In this document: positions 16,686 through 25,143 of the stretch, in pieces
How positions within the stretch are numbered: the first letter of the stretch is position 1
Layout of the letters: the number at the start of each line of letters is the position of its first letter
From: Phytopseudomonas punonensis
GTDB lineage: Bacteria > Pseudomonadota > Gammaproteobacteria > Pseudomonadales > Pseudomonadaceae
Direction: 5' to 3'
Assembly: GCF_900142655.1 (NCBI RefSeq)
Contig: NZ_FRBQ01000003.1
Location: forward strand, 498,060 to 562,059
DNA length: 64,000 bases
Notes under the pieces: model-generated
The model's input: the letters and a program-made list of their open reading frames with translations, nothing else
What the model was told of the DNA's origin: nothing
Databases searched by the model: none
Translations under genes and position numbers: made by a program

Positions 16686-17483
16686 ATGACCGACTTCACC
16701 ACAATCGAACTGCAGACCGATTCGCGCGGCGTCGCCACCCTGTGGCTGAACCGCGCGGACAAGCACAACGCCTTCAACGCCGAGATGATCAAGGAGCTGA
16801 TCCAGGCGCTACGCCAGGTGGCCGCTGATGACAGCGTGCGTTTTCTGATCCTGCGTGGGCGCGGCAAGCACTTCAGTGCTGGCGCAGACCTGGCCTGGAT
16901 GCAGGCCTCGGCCGCGCTCGACTATGCCGCCAACCTGCGCGATGCCCACCAGCTCGGCGAATTGATGAACCAGCTCTACCACCTGCCGTGCCCGACGCTC
17001 GCGGTGGTGCAGGGCGCCGCGTTTGGTGGGGCGGTCGGGCTCACGGCCTGCTGCGATATCGCCATCGGCGCCTGCGAGGCGTCGTTCAGCCTCTCCGAAG
17101 TACGCATCGGCCTGGCGCCCGCAGTGATCAGCCCCTATGTGGTGCAGGCCATCGGCGAGCGCGCGGCGCGCCGCTATGCCCTGAGTGCCGAGCGCTTCGA
17201 TGGAGAGCGCGCACGGGAGTTGGGCCTGCTGGCCGAGTGTTATCCGGTGGCCGAGCTGGAGAGCGAAGTGGAACAGTGGATCGCCACGCTGCTGCTCAAC
17301 AGCCCTCAGGCCATGCGGGAGACCAAGGCGCTGTTGCAGGGTGTCGGCAGCGGCGTGCTCAGCGACGCCCTGCGCCAGCGCACGGAAAGCGTGATTGCCG
17401 GCATCCGCATCAGCGACGAAGGGCAGGAGGGCCTCAACGCCTTTCTGCAAAAACGCACACCTGCCTGGCAGGCCCAGTCATGA
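16686..17483 (+). CDS. liuC: 3-methylglutaconyl-CoA hydratase LiuC
   Basis: This 265-residue enoyl-CoA hydratase-family enzyme hydrates 3-methylglutaconyl-CoA to HMG-CoA. The oxyanion-hole segments GKHFSAGADLAWMQ (about residue 60) and GAAFGGAVGLTACCD (about 110) are clear. Its stop overlaps the liuD start (ATGA), so the two are translationally coupled. Identity rests on family and on its place between the two carboxylase subunit genes. Confidence 0.93.
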   Translation: MTDFTTIELQTDSRGVATLWLNRADKHNAFNAEMIKELIQALRQVAADDSVRFLILRGRGKHFSAGADLAWMQASAALDYAANLRDAHQLGELMNQLYHLPCPTLAVVQGAAFGGAVGLTACCDIAIGACEASFSLSEVRIGLAPAVISPYVVQAIGERAARRYALSAERFDGERARELGLLAECYPVAELESEVEQWIATLLLNSPQAMRETKALLQGVGSGVLSDALRQRTESVIAGIRISDEGQEGLNAFLQKRTPAWQAQS

Positions 17484-19378
17484 AAACCATCACCACATTG
17501 CTGATCGCCAACCGTGGCGAAATCGCCTGCCGCATCATGCGTACCGCCAAGGCCCTGGGGCTGACCACGGTGGCAGTACACAGCGCCATCGACCACAGCG
17601 CCCGGCACGTGCGCGAGGCGGATGTCGCCATCGATCTGGGTGGTGCAAAACCGGCTGACAGCTACCTGCTGATGGACAAGATCATCGAGGCCGCCAGGGC
17701 CAGCGGCGCCGAAGCCATCCACCCCGGTTACGGCTTTCTGTCCGAGAACGCCACCTTCGCCCGCAAGCTCGAAGCGGCCGGGCTGATCTTTCTCGGCCCG
17801 CCGGCCAGCGCCATTGATGCCATGGGCAGCAAATCGGCGGCCAAGGCGCTGATGGAGGAGGCCGGCGTGCCGCTGGTGCCGGGTTATCACGGTGCTGCCC
17901 AGGATCTGGAAACCTTCCGGGTGGCTGCCGAGCAGATCGGCTACCCGGTGCTGCTCAAGGCGACGGCTGGCGGCGGCGGCAAGGGCATGAAGATCGTCGA
18001 GCGCGAGGCGGATCTGGCCGACGCATTGGCCTCGGCACAGCGCGAAGCGCTGTCGGCGTTCGGTGACGGGCGCATGCTGGTGGAGAAGTACGTGCTGCAG
18101 CCACGCCACGTGGAGATTCAGGTATTTGCCGATCAGCATGGCAACTGCCTGTACCTCAACGAACGGGATTGCTCGATCCAGCGCCGCCACCAGAAGGTGG
18201 TCGAAGAGGCGCCGGCGCCCGGCCTGTCACCCGAGCTGCGCCGGGCTATGGGCGAGGCTGCCGTACGAGCTGCCCAGGCCATCGGCTATGTGGGCGCTGG
18301 CACCGTCGAGTTTCTGCTCGATGCCCGCGGCGAGTTCTTCTTCATGGAGATGAACACCCGCCTGCAGGTCGAGCACCCGGTGACCGAGGCGATCACCGGC
18401 CTCGATCTGGTGGCCTGGCAGATCCGCGTAGCCCGTGGCGAGCCGCTGCCGATTCGCCAGGAGCAGGTACCGCTCAAGGGGCATGCGATAGAAGTGCGCC
18501 TGTATGCCGAGGATCCGGAAGGCGGTTTCCTGCCGGCCAGTGGGCATCTCGATTTGTACCGTGAGCCGGCAGCCGGGCCTGGGCGGCGGGTCGACAGCGG
18601 CGTGGAGCAGGGCGATGAGGTGTCGCCGTTCTACGACCCGATGCTGGCCAAGCTGATCGCCTGGGGCGAAAACCGCGAGGAAGCTCGCCAGCGTCTGCTG
18701 GCCATGCTGGGTGAAACCGTAGTCGGCGGCTTCAAGACCAACCTGGCGTTTCTGCAGCGTGTCCTCGCCCATCCGGCGTTCGCTGCCGCCGAGCTGGACA
18801 CCAGCTTTATCGAGCGGCACCAGGCGCAATTGTTGCCGCCAGCGCAGGAACTGCCGGATGCCTTCTGGCAGCAGGTTGGGGCGGCCCTGCTGGCCACCGA
18901 TAACGACAGGCAGCGAGCCGACGATCCGCACTCGCCCTGGGTGGCGCGTAACGCCTGGCGCAGTGTGTCGCCAGCCGGCACACCGATGACCCTGACCTGT
19001 GGCGAGGCCACGCACCGCCTGCGGGTGGCCCCCATGAGCGAGGCGCCCAGAGCCGCCGTGCGCCAGGGCGACACCCTGTATCTGCGTTGGGGCGTGGAGT
19101 GGCTGGCCGTGCGTCGTTTCGATCCGCTTGCCGCCGCTGAGGCCAGCGCTGCCCACCAGGGCGGGCTTACCGCGCCCATGAACGGCAGCATCGTGCGGGT
19201 ACTGGCTGCGCCGGGGCAGCAGGTCGAGGCGGGCGCTGCCCTGGTGGTGCTGGAAGCCATGAAGATGGAGCACAGCATTCGCGCGCCCCAGGCAGGTGTC
19301 ATCAAAGCCATTCACTGCGCCGAGGGCGACCTGATCGGCGAAGGCGCGGTGCTGGTCGAACTGGAGGTGCAGCTATGA
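17480..19378 (+). CDS. liuD: Methylcrotonyl-CoA carboxylase biotin-containing (alpha) subunit LiuD
   Basis: This 632-residue protein contains a biotin-carboxylase domain (residues 1-450, beginning TTLLIANRGEIACRIMRTA, with ATP-grasp loop KATAGGGGKGMKIV and the EMNTRLQVEHPVTE segment) and a C-terminal biotinyl domain with the biotin-attachment motif EAMKMEH near residue 595. With LiuB it forms the methylcrotonyl-CoA carboxylase complex. ATG overlaps the liuC stop by 4 nt, and liuE again overlaps its end by ATGA. A longer in-frame reading upstream lies wholly inside liuC and is not used. Confidence 0.95.
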   Translation: MKTITTLLIANRGEIACRIMRTAKALGLTTVAVHSAIDHSARHVREADVAIDLGGAKPADSYLLMDKIIEAARASGAEAIHPGYGFLSENATFARKLEAAGLIFLGPPASAIDAMGSKSAAKALMEEAGVPLVPGYHGAAQDLETFRVAAEQIGYPVLLKATAGGGGKGMKIVEREADLADALASAQREALSAFGDGRMLVEKYVLQPRHVEIQVFADQHGNCLYLNERDCSIQRRHQKVVEEAPAPGLSPELRRAMGEAAVRAAQAIGYVGAGTVEFLLDARGEFFFMEMNTRLQVEHPVTEAITGLDLVAWQIRVARGEPLPIRQEQVPLKGHAIEVRLYAEDPEGGFLPASGHLDLYREPAAGPGRRVDSGVEQGDEVSPFYDPMLAKLIAWGENREEARQRLLAMLGETVVGGFKTNLAFLQRVLAHPAFAAAELDTSFIERHQAQLLPPAQELPDAFWQQVGAALLATDNDRQRADDPHSPWVARNAWRSVSPAGTPMTLTCGEATHRLRVAPMSEAPRAAVRQGDTLYLRWGVEWLAVRRFDPLAAAEASAAHQGGLTAPMNGSIVRVLAAPGQQVEAGAALVVLEAMKMEHSIRAPQAGVIKAIHCAEGDLIGEGAVLVELEVQL

Positions 19379-20277
19379 GCCTGCCCAGCCATGTTCGTCT
19401 GGTGGAAGTCGGCCCGCGTGATGGCCTGCAGAACGAGAAGCAGCCGATAAGCGTTGCTGACAAGGTGCGCCTGGTCGATGACCTGAGCGCGGCTGGACTT
19501 GGTTATATAGAAGTCGGCAGTTTCGTTTCGCCCAAATGGGTGCCGCAGATGGCCGGCAGCGCCGAGGTATTCGCCGGCATCGAGCAGCGCTCCGGCGTCA
19601 CCTATGCGGCATTGACTCCCAACCTGCAGGGGCTGGAGGCGGCTCTGGCCGCTGGGGTAAGGGAAGTCGCGGTGTTCGCCGCGGCGTCCGAGTCCTTTTC
19701 ACAGCGCAATATCAATTGCTCGATTGCCGAGAGCCTGAATCGCTTCGAACCGGTGATGGACGCGGCTCGGCAGCACGGTGTTCGGGTACGCGGCTATGTG
19801 TCCTGCGTGCTTGGCTGCCCCTACGACGGCGCCATCTCGGCCCGGCAGGTGGCGCTCGTCTCCCGCGAGCTGCAGGCGATGGGCTGCTACGAGGTATCCC
19901 TGGGCGACACCATTGGTGTGGGGACCGCCGGTGCGGTACGTCACCTGTTCGAGGTGGTAGGCCGCGAGGTGCCGCGTGAGCGTCTGGCCGGGCATTTCCA
20001 TGACACCTACGGGCAAGCGCTGGCGAATATCTACGCCAGCCTGCTGGAGGGCATCGCGGTGTTCGACAGCTCGGTCGCCGGCCTTGGCGGCTGCCCCTAT
20101 GCCAAGGGCGCGACCGGCAATGTGGCCAGCGAGGATGTGCTGTATCTGCTGCAGGGCCTCGGTATCGAGACTGGGGTCGATCTACCCCGCTTGATCGAGG
20201 CAGGGCAGCGCATCAGTCGCGTGCTTGGGCGCGAGTCCGCCTCGCGGGTGGCACGAGCGCGATCAGCGCTCGCGTGA
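19375..20277 (+). CDS. liuE: Hydroxymethylglutaryl-CoA lyase LiuE
   Basis: This 300-residue TIM-barrel enzyme cleaves HMG-CoA to acetyl-CoA and acetoacetate, ending the leucine pathway. It has VEVGPRDGLQNEK (R15, D16), the metal-binding histidines of GHFHD (H207, H209) and the catalytic cysteine loop GLGGCPYAKGATGN (C240). The ATGA overlap with liuD shows coupling. Acetoacetate from this step could be activated and cleaved by the acetyl-CoA acetyltransferase encoded 5 kb downstream. Confidence 0.95.
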   Translation: MSLPSHVRLVEVGPRDGLQNEKQPISVADKVRLVDDLSAAGLGYIEVGSFVSPKWVPQMAGSAEVFAGIEQRSGVTYAALTPNLQGLEAALAAGVREVAVFAAASESFSQRNINCSIAESLNRFEPVMDAARQHGVRVRGYVSCVLGCPYDGAISARQVALVSRELQAMGCYEVSLGDTIGVGTAGAVRHLFEVVGREVPRERLAGHFHDTYGQALANIYASLLEGIAVFDSSVAGLGGCPYAKGATGNVASEDVLYLLQGLGIETGVDLPRLIEAGQRISRVLGRESASRVARARSALA

Positions 20278-20528
20278 GCCCTGTTTCGCCGGCCACCACT
20301 GAACTTCTGCCCTTAGAAAAACTCTTACCGGCTAGTCAGTTACGTCGCTGTGTTGGCACGTGCTGGACGTTTCGGTCGGTGTTTTTGCCGCCGCTCGCCA
20401 CTTCTCGCAGAGTACGCGTGATCTGCCTGGGTAATTCCAGGCGCCGCGGCTTGCGTTGATACACTCACACACCCTAAGCTCGCGCCTTCACTCGATAGCC
20501 CCTAGGGCGCAGCGGACAAGGAATCAGC

Positions 20529-21266
20529 ATGAAACAGCATCGTTTGGCAGCAGCGATCGCCCTGGTGGGCCTGGTGCTCGCCGGTTGTGACTCGCAAACC
20601 AGCGACGTAAAACTGGAAACCCCGGCGCAGAAGGCGTCCTACGGTATCGGTCTGAACATGGGCAAAAGCCTGGCTCAGGAAGGTATGGACGACCTGGATC
20701 CAAACGCCGTTGCCACCGGCATCGAAGATGCCATCGGCAAGAAAGAGCAGCGCCTGAAGGACGAAGAGCTGATCGAGGCGTTCGCCTCTCTGCAAAAACG
20801 TGCCGAAGAGCGCATGACCAAGATGAACGAAGAAGCTTCTGCCGCTGGCAAGAAGTTCCTGGAAGAGAACGGCAAGCGTGACGGTGTCACCACCACCGCT
20901 TCCGGCCTTCAGTACGAAGTGGTCAAAAAAGCCGACGGCCCTCAGCCCAAGGCTGACGACGTGGTTACCGTTCACTACGAAGGCAAGCTGACTGACGGCA
21001 CCGTATTCGACAGCTCCATCGAGCGCGGCACTCCGATCGACCTGCCGGTTGGCGGCGTGATTCCGGGTTGGGTCGAAGGCCTGCAACTGATGCACGTTGG
21101 CGAGAAGGTCAAACTGTACATCCCCGCCGAACTGGCCTACGGCGCCCAGAGCCCGAGCCCGGCCATTCCGGCCAACTCGGTACTGGTGTTCGACCTTGAG
21201 CTGATCGCGATCAAGGACAAGGCTGCTCAAGAGCAGGCCGCTCCTGAAGCCGCGCCAGCCAAGTAA
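20529..21266 (+). CDS. fklB: FKBP-type peptidyl-prolyl isomerase lipoprotein
   Basis: This 245-residue protein begins with a lipoprotein signal peptide with lipobox LAGC (Cys at about residue 21), so it should be membrane-anchored. An N-terminal helical dimerisation domain (about 30-120, PAQKASYGIGLNMGKSLAQEGMDD) precedes a C-terminal FKBP domain (about 130-230, with VTVHYEGKLTDGTVFDSS and GVIPGWVEGLQLMHVGEK). It matches Mip/FklB-type PPIases that help fold envelope proteins. AAGGA lies upstream of the ATG and a strong terminator follows, so it is monocistronic. Confidence 0.93.
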   Translation: MKQHRLAAAIALVGLVLAGCDSQTSDVKLETPAQKASYGIGLNMGKSLAQEGMDDLDPNAVATGIEDAIGKKEQRLKDEELIEAFASLQKRAEERMTKMNEEASAAGKKFLEENGKRDGVTTTASGLQYEVVKKADGPQPKADDVVTVHYEGKLTDGTVFDSSIERGTPIDLPVGGVIPGWVEGLQLMHVGEKVKLYIPAELAYGAQSPSPAIPANSVLVFDLELIAIKDKAAQEQAAPEAAPAK

Positions 21267-21281
21267 GCGTTAGCCGCCTCA

Positions 21282-21310
21282 AACAACGCCCCGCTTGCCG
21301 GGGCGTTGTT
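21282..21310 (+). terminator. Rho-independent terminator after fklB
   Basis: A 12-bp perfect stem AACAACGCCCCG/CGGGGCGTTGTT with loop CTTGC is followed by GTTT. The A-tract on the left arm means it may also work in the other direction. Confidence 0.9.
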
Positions 21311-21610
21311 GTTTCTGGCAGTTGCCTAATCGCAAATGGAGCTGAATGCAAGGCCTTGACACTGTGGTTATGCACATGCCGACAAAGGTTCTTATTCGCC
21401 CGGTCAGGTTTTTTACGAAATCTTTTGATTTTTTTAACTGATTGATTTAGCAGGTTTTTATCTGCTGGATAAAAAATGTCCGATCTGTGGCAAGGCCGCA
21501 TGGCAAGGGCGTTTGGTAAGCTAATCCCATAACTGTTCACAAGGTTATCCACAGCTCTAGTGGATAACCACAGACAGCCCAGCAGCTATGCGGGCTGACG
21601 AGGAGTGGTC
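21311..21610. other. AT-rich intergenic stretch ahead of the YkvA-type gene
   Basis: No gene is seen here. The middle (about 21400-21480) is rich in T and A runs, which contrasts with the GC-rich flanks, and the right end carries the DnaA-box hairpin described separately. It probably holds the promoter of the YkvA-type gene. Confidence 0.5.
21543..21569. promoter_or_regulatory. Hairpin with paired DnaA-box-like sequences
   Basis: GGTTATCCAC and GTGGATAACC form a perfect 10-bp inverted repeat with a 7-nt loop. The left arm contains a consensus DnaA box (TTATCCACA, 21545-21553) and the right arm a one-mismatch box on the other strand. It lies about 40 bp ahead of the YkvA-type gene. DnaA binding and control of that gene, or titration of DnaA, are possible roles. 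Confidence 0.5.
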
Positions 21611-22042
21611 ATGAAAGCACCTTGGAATTTCGCCCGTTACCTGCCCATCGCGCAGCGCTTTCTCAAGCGCGGTCGTCTTCCAGCATTGCTGCTGGCGGTA
21701 ACCCGCAAGAGTGGCGGCGGCGCGCGCAGCCTGTCATCGCTGCGAAGCGATCTGGGCCTGCTGCAGGAGCTGTGCGTGGCCTGGTGGCGCGGCAGTTACC
21801 GGGCGATCAACCCGCAGGCCCTGGTGGCCATCGTCGCCGGTCTTATTTATTTCGTGTCGCCGCTCGATGCTCTTCCCGACTTCATTCCCGGTCTGGGCCT
21901 GATCGACGACCTGGCGGTACTGGCCTGGGTGATGAAGACCTGGGGCGGCGAGCTTGATGCATTCCGCACCTGGCGCGACGCCCAGGATCGGGAAACCCGC
22001 GAAGCCATCGCCAAACTGCCGGTGGCTGAGCGGGTGACCTGA
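21611..22042 (+). CDS. YkvA/DUF1232 family membrane protein
   Basis: This 143-residue protein contains the DUF1232 signature in VAIVAGLIYFVSPLDALPDFIPGLGLIDDLAVL (read as adjacent short blocks, residues about 76-108), a hydrophobic segment typical of the YkvA family, with charged ends. The function of the family is unknown. I chose the ATG with AGGAG 6 nt upstream over the GTG two codons earlier, which lies inside that site. The upstream region carries a DnaA-box hairpin. Confidence 0.8.
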   Translation: MKAPWNFARYLPIAQRFLKRGRLPALLLAVTRKSGGGARSLSSLRSDLGLLQELCVAWWRGSYRAINPQALVAIVAGLIYFVSPLDALPDFIPGLGLIDDLAVLAWVMKTWGGELDAFRTWRDAQDRETREAIAKLPVAERVT

Positions 22043-22063
22043 GGTTCGTTTTCTAAAAGGCCG

Positions 22064-22777
22064 TCAGGCGCCAAAGCCGCCATCGATGGTCAGCGCCGCG
22101 CCGGTCACCAGGCCGGCTTCGCTGCCAGCCAGCCAGGCCACCATGCCGGCGATCTCGTCGCTGCTGGCATGACGCTTGATCGCCATGAAGCTGTGCATCA
22201 GCTCGTTCAGCGGTCCATCGGCGGGGTTCATGTCGGTGTCGGTCGGTCCCGGTTGCACCACGTTCACGGTGATGCCGCGGGCGCCGAAGTCCCTTGCCAG
22301 CCCCTTGACCATGCCACTCAACGCCGCCTTGCTGGCGCCGTAGGCGGCCATGCCTTGCATCGGTACGCGGTCGGCATTGGTCGAGCCGATCAGGATGATC
22401 CGCCCGCCGTCCGGCATCTGCCGCGCTGCACTCACCGCGGCGTGATAAGGCGCGTTGATGTTGATGGTGAAAAGCTTGTCGATGGCATCGGCATCCAGCT
22501 CCAGCGGGTCGCCGGCGACGAAGATACCGGCATTGATCACCAGCACGTCGATGGCGCCAAGGCCCTCGATGGCCGACGTGAGGGCCTGACGGTCGGCGCT
22601 GTCCAGTTGCAGGGCGGTGCTGCCGGTCTCTTTTGCGAGCTCAAGAGCAGGCGCTGCCGAACTGGCGTAGGTGAAGGTGACCTGCGCGCCGTCGCCGGCG
22701 AAGCGGCGCACGATGGCGGCGCCGATACCGCGGCTGCCACCGAGGACGAGAACGGATTGGCGATTCGAGTGGGACAT
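22064..22777 (-). CDS. bdcA: BdcA-like short-chain dehydrogenase
   Basis: This 237-residue SDR has the cofactor motif GGSRGIG (residues 13-19), NAGIF, and the active-site pair YGASK. Its sequence, including GITVNVVQPGPTDTDMNPADGPLNELMHSFMAIKRHA, closely follows my recollection of E. coli BdcA (YjgI), reported to bind cyclic di-GMP and affect biofilm dispersal. It lies 29 nt after an MFS exporter gene on the same strand, and a TetR gene is divergent from that pair; in E. coli bdcA is paired with the TetR gene bdcR. The ligand-binding role is inferred from similarity only. Confidence 0.8.
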   Translation of the reverse strand: MSHSNRQSVLVLGGSRGIGAAIVRRFAGDGAQVTFTYASSAAPALELAKETGSTALQLDSADRQALTSAIEGLGAIDVLVINAGIFVAGDPLELDADAIDKLFTININAPYHAAVSAARQMPDGGRIILIGSTNADRVPMQGMAAYGASKAALSGMVKGLARDFGARGITVNVVQPGPTDTDMNPADGPLNELMHSFMAIKRHASSDEIAGMVAWLAGSEAGLVTGAALTIDGGFGA

Positions 22778-22806
22778 GGGCTATCTCCTGGTTGCGGAAG
22801 GTTGGA

Positions 22807-24009
22807 TCAGTGGCCGGCGACCAGCACGTCGCTGCGCCGCTGGCCGGCAGGGAAACCGTGTCTGCTGGCCGCCGAGGCGACCCACAGGGCGATCAACAGC
22901 AGCGCCAGCATCGCCCATGGGAACACGCCCACGCCGAACTGCCCAAGTAGCAGCCCGCCACTGAGGCCTGCTGCGGCGATGGCGCTGTTCCAGATCACCA
23001 CGTTCATCGACATGGCCACGTCGGCACCGGAGCCGGCGGCATCGGCCAAGGCGGTCTGCAACAGCGTCGCGGCGCCGCCGAAGGTCAGCCCCCAGACGAA
23101 CACACCGGCGTACAACACCGCAGGCGATTCGGCGTAGAGACCGAACAGCAAGGCAACCAGCGCGAAGGTGGCGAGGCTGGTGAGCACCGCCTGGCGCAGA
23201 TGGTGATCGACCAGGCGGCCGGTGATCCAGATGCCGATCAGCGCGGCAACACCGAAGGCCAGCAGCACGACATCGACCTGGCTGGCCAGCCCGGCAGGGG
23301 CGATAAAGGGCGCAATGTAGGTGTAGAGCATGTTGTGGGCGAGCATCCAGGTCAGCACCACGGCCAGCACCGGACGCACGCCAGGCGTCAGCAGCACGGC
23401 GCGCAGGGGTACACGCTGGGTGCGCGCCTGGCCGGGGTAGTCCGGCACCTTGGCCAGTACCCAGACGATCAACACGATGCTCAATAGCGACATCAAGCCG
23501 AACGCGGTGCGCCAGCCCACCACGCCGCCGAGCCAGGTGCCGATGGGCACGCCCAGCGACAGCGCGATGGGCGTGCCGACCATGGCCAGCGCCAAAGCGC
23601 GACCCTGCTGGTGCGGGGCGACCATGCGCCGGGCGTAGCCGGCTATCAGGCTCCAGGCCAAGCCTGCCGCCATACCGGCGAAAAAGCGTGCGACCAGCGT
23701 CAGCGCGTAATCGGACGACCAAGCTGTGATCGAGTTGAACAGCAGAAAGCCGACGATCGCCAGCAGCAGCACGTTGCGTCGTCGCCAGCCCTGGGTGGCG
23801 ATGGTCAGCGGAATCGCTGCCAGTAACGAGCCCAGCGCATAGAGCGTCACCAGCTGGCCGGCCAGGGCAGGCGAGACGTCGAGGCCGGCACTGATCTGCG
23901 GTAGCAGGCCCGCCGGTAGGGTTTCGGTGAGGATGCAGATAAAGCCGGTCATCGCCAGGGCGAGCAGCGCGGACACGGGGAGGGTGTCGGGTTTCGTGAA
24001 GGTCGTCAT
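22807..24009 (-). CDS. MFS transporter, DHA1-type exporter
   Basis: This 400-residue protein has 12 predicted membrane helices and DHA1 features: FICILTETLPAGLLPQISAGL in TM1 and PIALSLGVPIGTWLGGVVGWRTAFG (motif C region) near residue 140. Such proteins export drugs, sugars or nucleosides by proton antiport. The start giving MTTFTKPD is used because the longer frame runs through the operator region. It is the promoter-proximal gene of an MFS-bdcA pair and is divergent from the TetR gene that probably represses it. Confidence 0.87.
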   Translation of the reverse strand: MTTFTKPDTLPVSALLALAMTGFICILTETLPAGLLPQISAGLDVSPALAGQLVTLYALGSLLAAIPLTIATQGWRRRNVLLLAIVGFLLFNSITAWSSDYALTLVARFFAGMAAGLAWSLIAGYARRMVAPHQQGRALALAMVGTPIALSLGVPIGTWLGGVVGWRTAFGLMSLLSIVLIVWVLAKVPDYPGQARTQRVPLRAVLLTPGVRPVLAVVLTWMLAHNMLYTYIAPFIAPAGLASQVDVVLLAFGVAALIGIWITGRLVDHHLRQAVLTSLATFALVALLFGLYAESPAVLYAGVFVWGLTFGGAATLLQTALADAAGSGADVAMSMNVVIWNSAIAAAGLSGGLLLGQFGVGVFPWAMLALLLIALWVASAASRHGFPAGQRRSDVLVAGH

Positions 24010-24026
24010 AGGTGGGTGCTCATATA

Positions 24027-24097
24027 TGTATCGGTCGGTACAAATGTAGGATGGTCGGCATCCGATGGTCAATAACTTTTGTATCGACTAGTATCTA
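24027..24097. promoter_or_regulatory. Two TetR operator-like sites in the divergent promoter
   Basis: TGTATCGGTCGGTACA (24027-24042) is an imperfect palindrome with GTA/TAC ends, and a related half-site GTATCGAC recurs at 24081 followed by TAGTATC. Both lie between the MFS and TetR starts, where a TetR protein would block both promoters. The match was made by eye. Confidence 0.55.
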
Positions 24098-24120
24098 TAT
24101 CGTCAGGCAGGAGGAAGCAG

Positions 24121-24726
24121 ATGGCACAGATGGGGCGCCCCCGCACATTCGACCGCGATGCCGCAGTCGACCAGGCAATGCACCTGTTCTGGGAGCATGG
24201 CTACCAGGCCACATCCCTGAGCCAGCTCAAGGCCGCGATTGGCGGCGGCATCTCCGCACCCAGTTTTTATGCCGCCTTCGGTTCCAAGGAGGCGCTGTTC
24301 GAGGAAGTGGTGGAACGCTACATGAGCACCCACGGCAGGGTGACTGATGGTCTCTTCGACAGCACCTTGGCGGCGCGCGATGCCGTCGAACTGACATTAC
24401 GCCGTTCGGCCAGGATGCAATGCGAGGTGGGGCATCCACGGGGCTGCATGGTGGCCCTGGGGGTCATCGGCGTGTGCACGCCGGAGCAGGGGCACTCGCT
24501 GCTCGGTGCAGTCCGCGAGCGGACGCGCAACGGCCTACGTGCCTGTATCGAACGGGCAATCGGCGAAGGCGAGCTTGCCGCTGATACCGATATCCAGGCA
24601 CTGACCTCGGCGTTCGACAGCTTCCTGCTGGGGCTGTCCACCCTGGCCCGGGACGGCATCGGCCATGCGGCACTGGATGCCGCGGTCAGCCAGATCATGA
24701 AGCTGTGGGACAGTTGCCGCGGCTAA
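24121..24726 (+). CDS. TetR family repressor (BdcR-like)
   Basis: This 201-residue protein has an N-terminal TetR helix-turn-helix (GRPRTFDRDAAVDQAMHLFWEHGYQATSLSQLKAAIGG, read in short blocks, residues 5-43) and ends its DNA-binding part with SFYAAFGSKEALFEEV. The C-terminal domain contains a conserved CMVALGVI segment seen in the YxaF/BdcR group. An AGGAGG-like site (GCAGGAGGAAG) precedes the ATG. It is divergent from the MFS-bdcA unit and probably represses it and itself. The inducer is unknown. Confidence 0.9.
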   Translation: MAQMGRPRTFDRDAAVDQAMHLFWEHGYQATSLSQLKAAIGGGISAPSFYAAFGSKEALFEEVVERYMSTHGRVTDGLFDSTLAARDAVELTLRRSARMQCEVGHPRGCMVALGVIGVCTPEQGHSLLGAVRERTRNGLRACIERAIGEGELAADTDIQALTSAFDSFLLGLSTLARDGIGHAALDAAVSQIMKLWDSCRG

Positions 24727-24763
24727 CGGCGCCCGTCGTCGCGGCGCGATCCGTCGGTGGCCG

Positions 24764-25069
24764 TCACTCGATGGTGCGGTCGATACGGGCGATTTCCCGG
24801 ACGGACAGTCGCCGCCAGTCATCTTCGCTGATGCCGTAATCTTCAAAGGTGCCGTCGAGCGCTTCTTCGAGCGACAGCCACAGGTGATCACCTTCAAACT
24901 GGCCGCTGGCGAAGTCGGTGTAGCGCAGTTCCAGATAGACCACTTCGTCGTCTTCGCTAAGCAGCGCGAACAGCACGATAGAGGTGACATCTGGCCGTTG
25001 CGGGCAGCTTTTGCGGCATTCGGCGAACAGGTAGTGCAGAGGTGGGAGGTCGCTCATGGGCAGCTTCAT
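24764..25069 (-). CDS. Small acidic protein of unknown function
   Basis: This 101-residue cytoplasmic protein (MKLPMSDLPPLHYLFAECRK and on) has two cysteines near the start and an acidic C-terminal half (EEALDGTFEDYGISEDDWRRL). I do not recognise the family. The start is uncertain: a second ATG four codons on is equally likely and neither has a strong ribosome site. It lies between the TetR gene (convergent) and the acetyltransferase gene and has normal codon use. Confidence 0.65.
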   Translation of the reverse strand: MKLPMSDLPPLHYLFAECRKSCPQRPDVTSIVLFALLSEDDEVVYLELRYTDFASGQFEGDHLWLSLEEALDGTFEDYGISEDDWRRLSVREIARIDRTIE

Positions 25070-25143
25070 CGGGAGGGAGCCTGATCGTATCGCGAACGGG
25101 GCCTGAAAGGGCAGGCCCAGCCATTGGCTGGGCCGCATTGTTT

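Noticed and set aside
20274..20459. 61-codon frame after liuE
   Set aside because: Overlaps the liuE stop by chance, has no family match I know, and the composition fits non-coding leader DNA.
21543..21569. Replication origin
   Set aside because: Only two DnaA-type boxes, and no dnaA, dnaN, recF, rpmH or gidA genes nearby.
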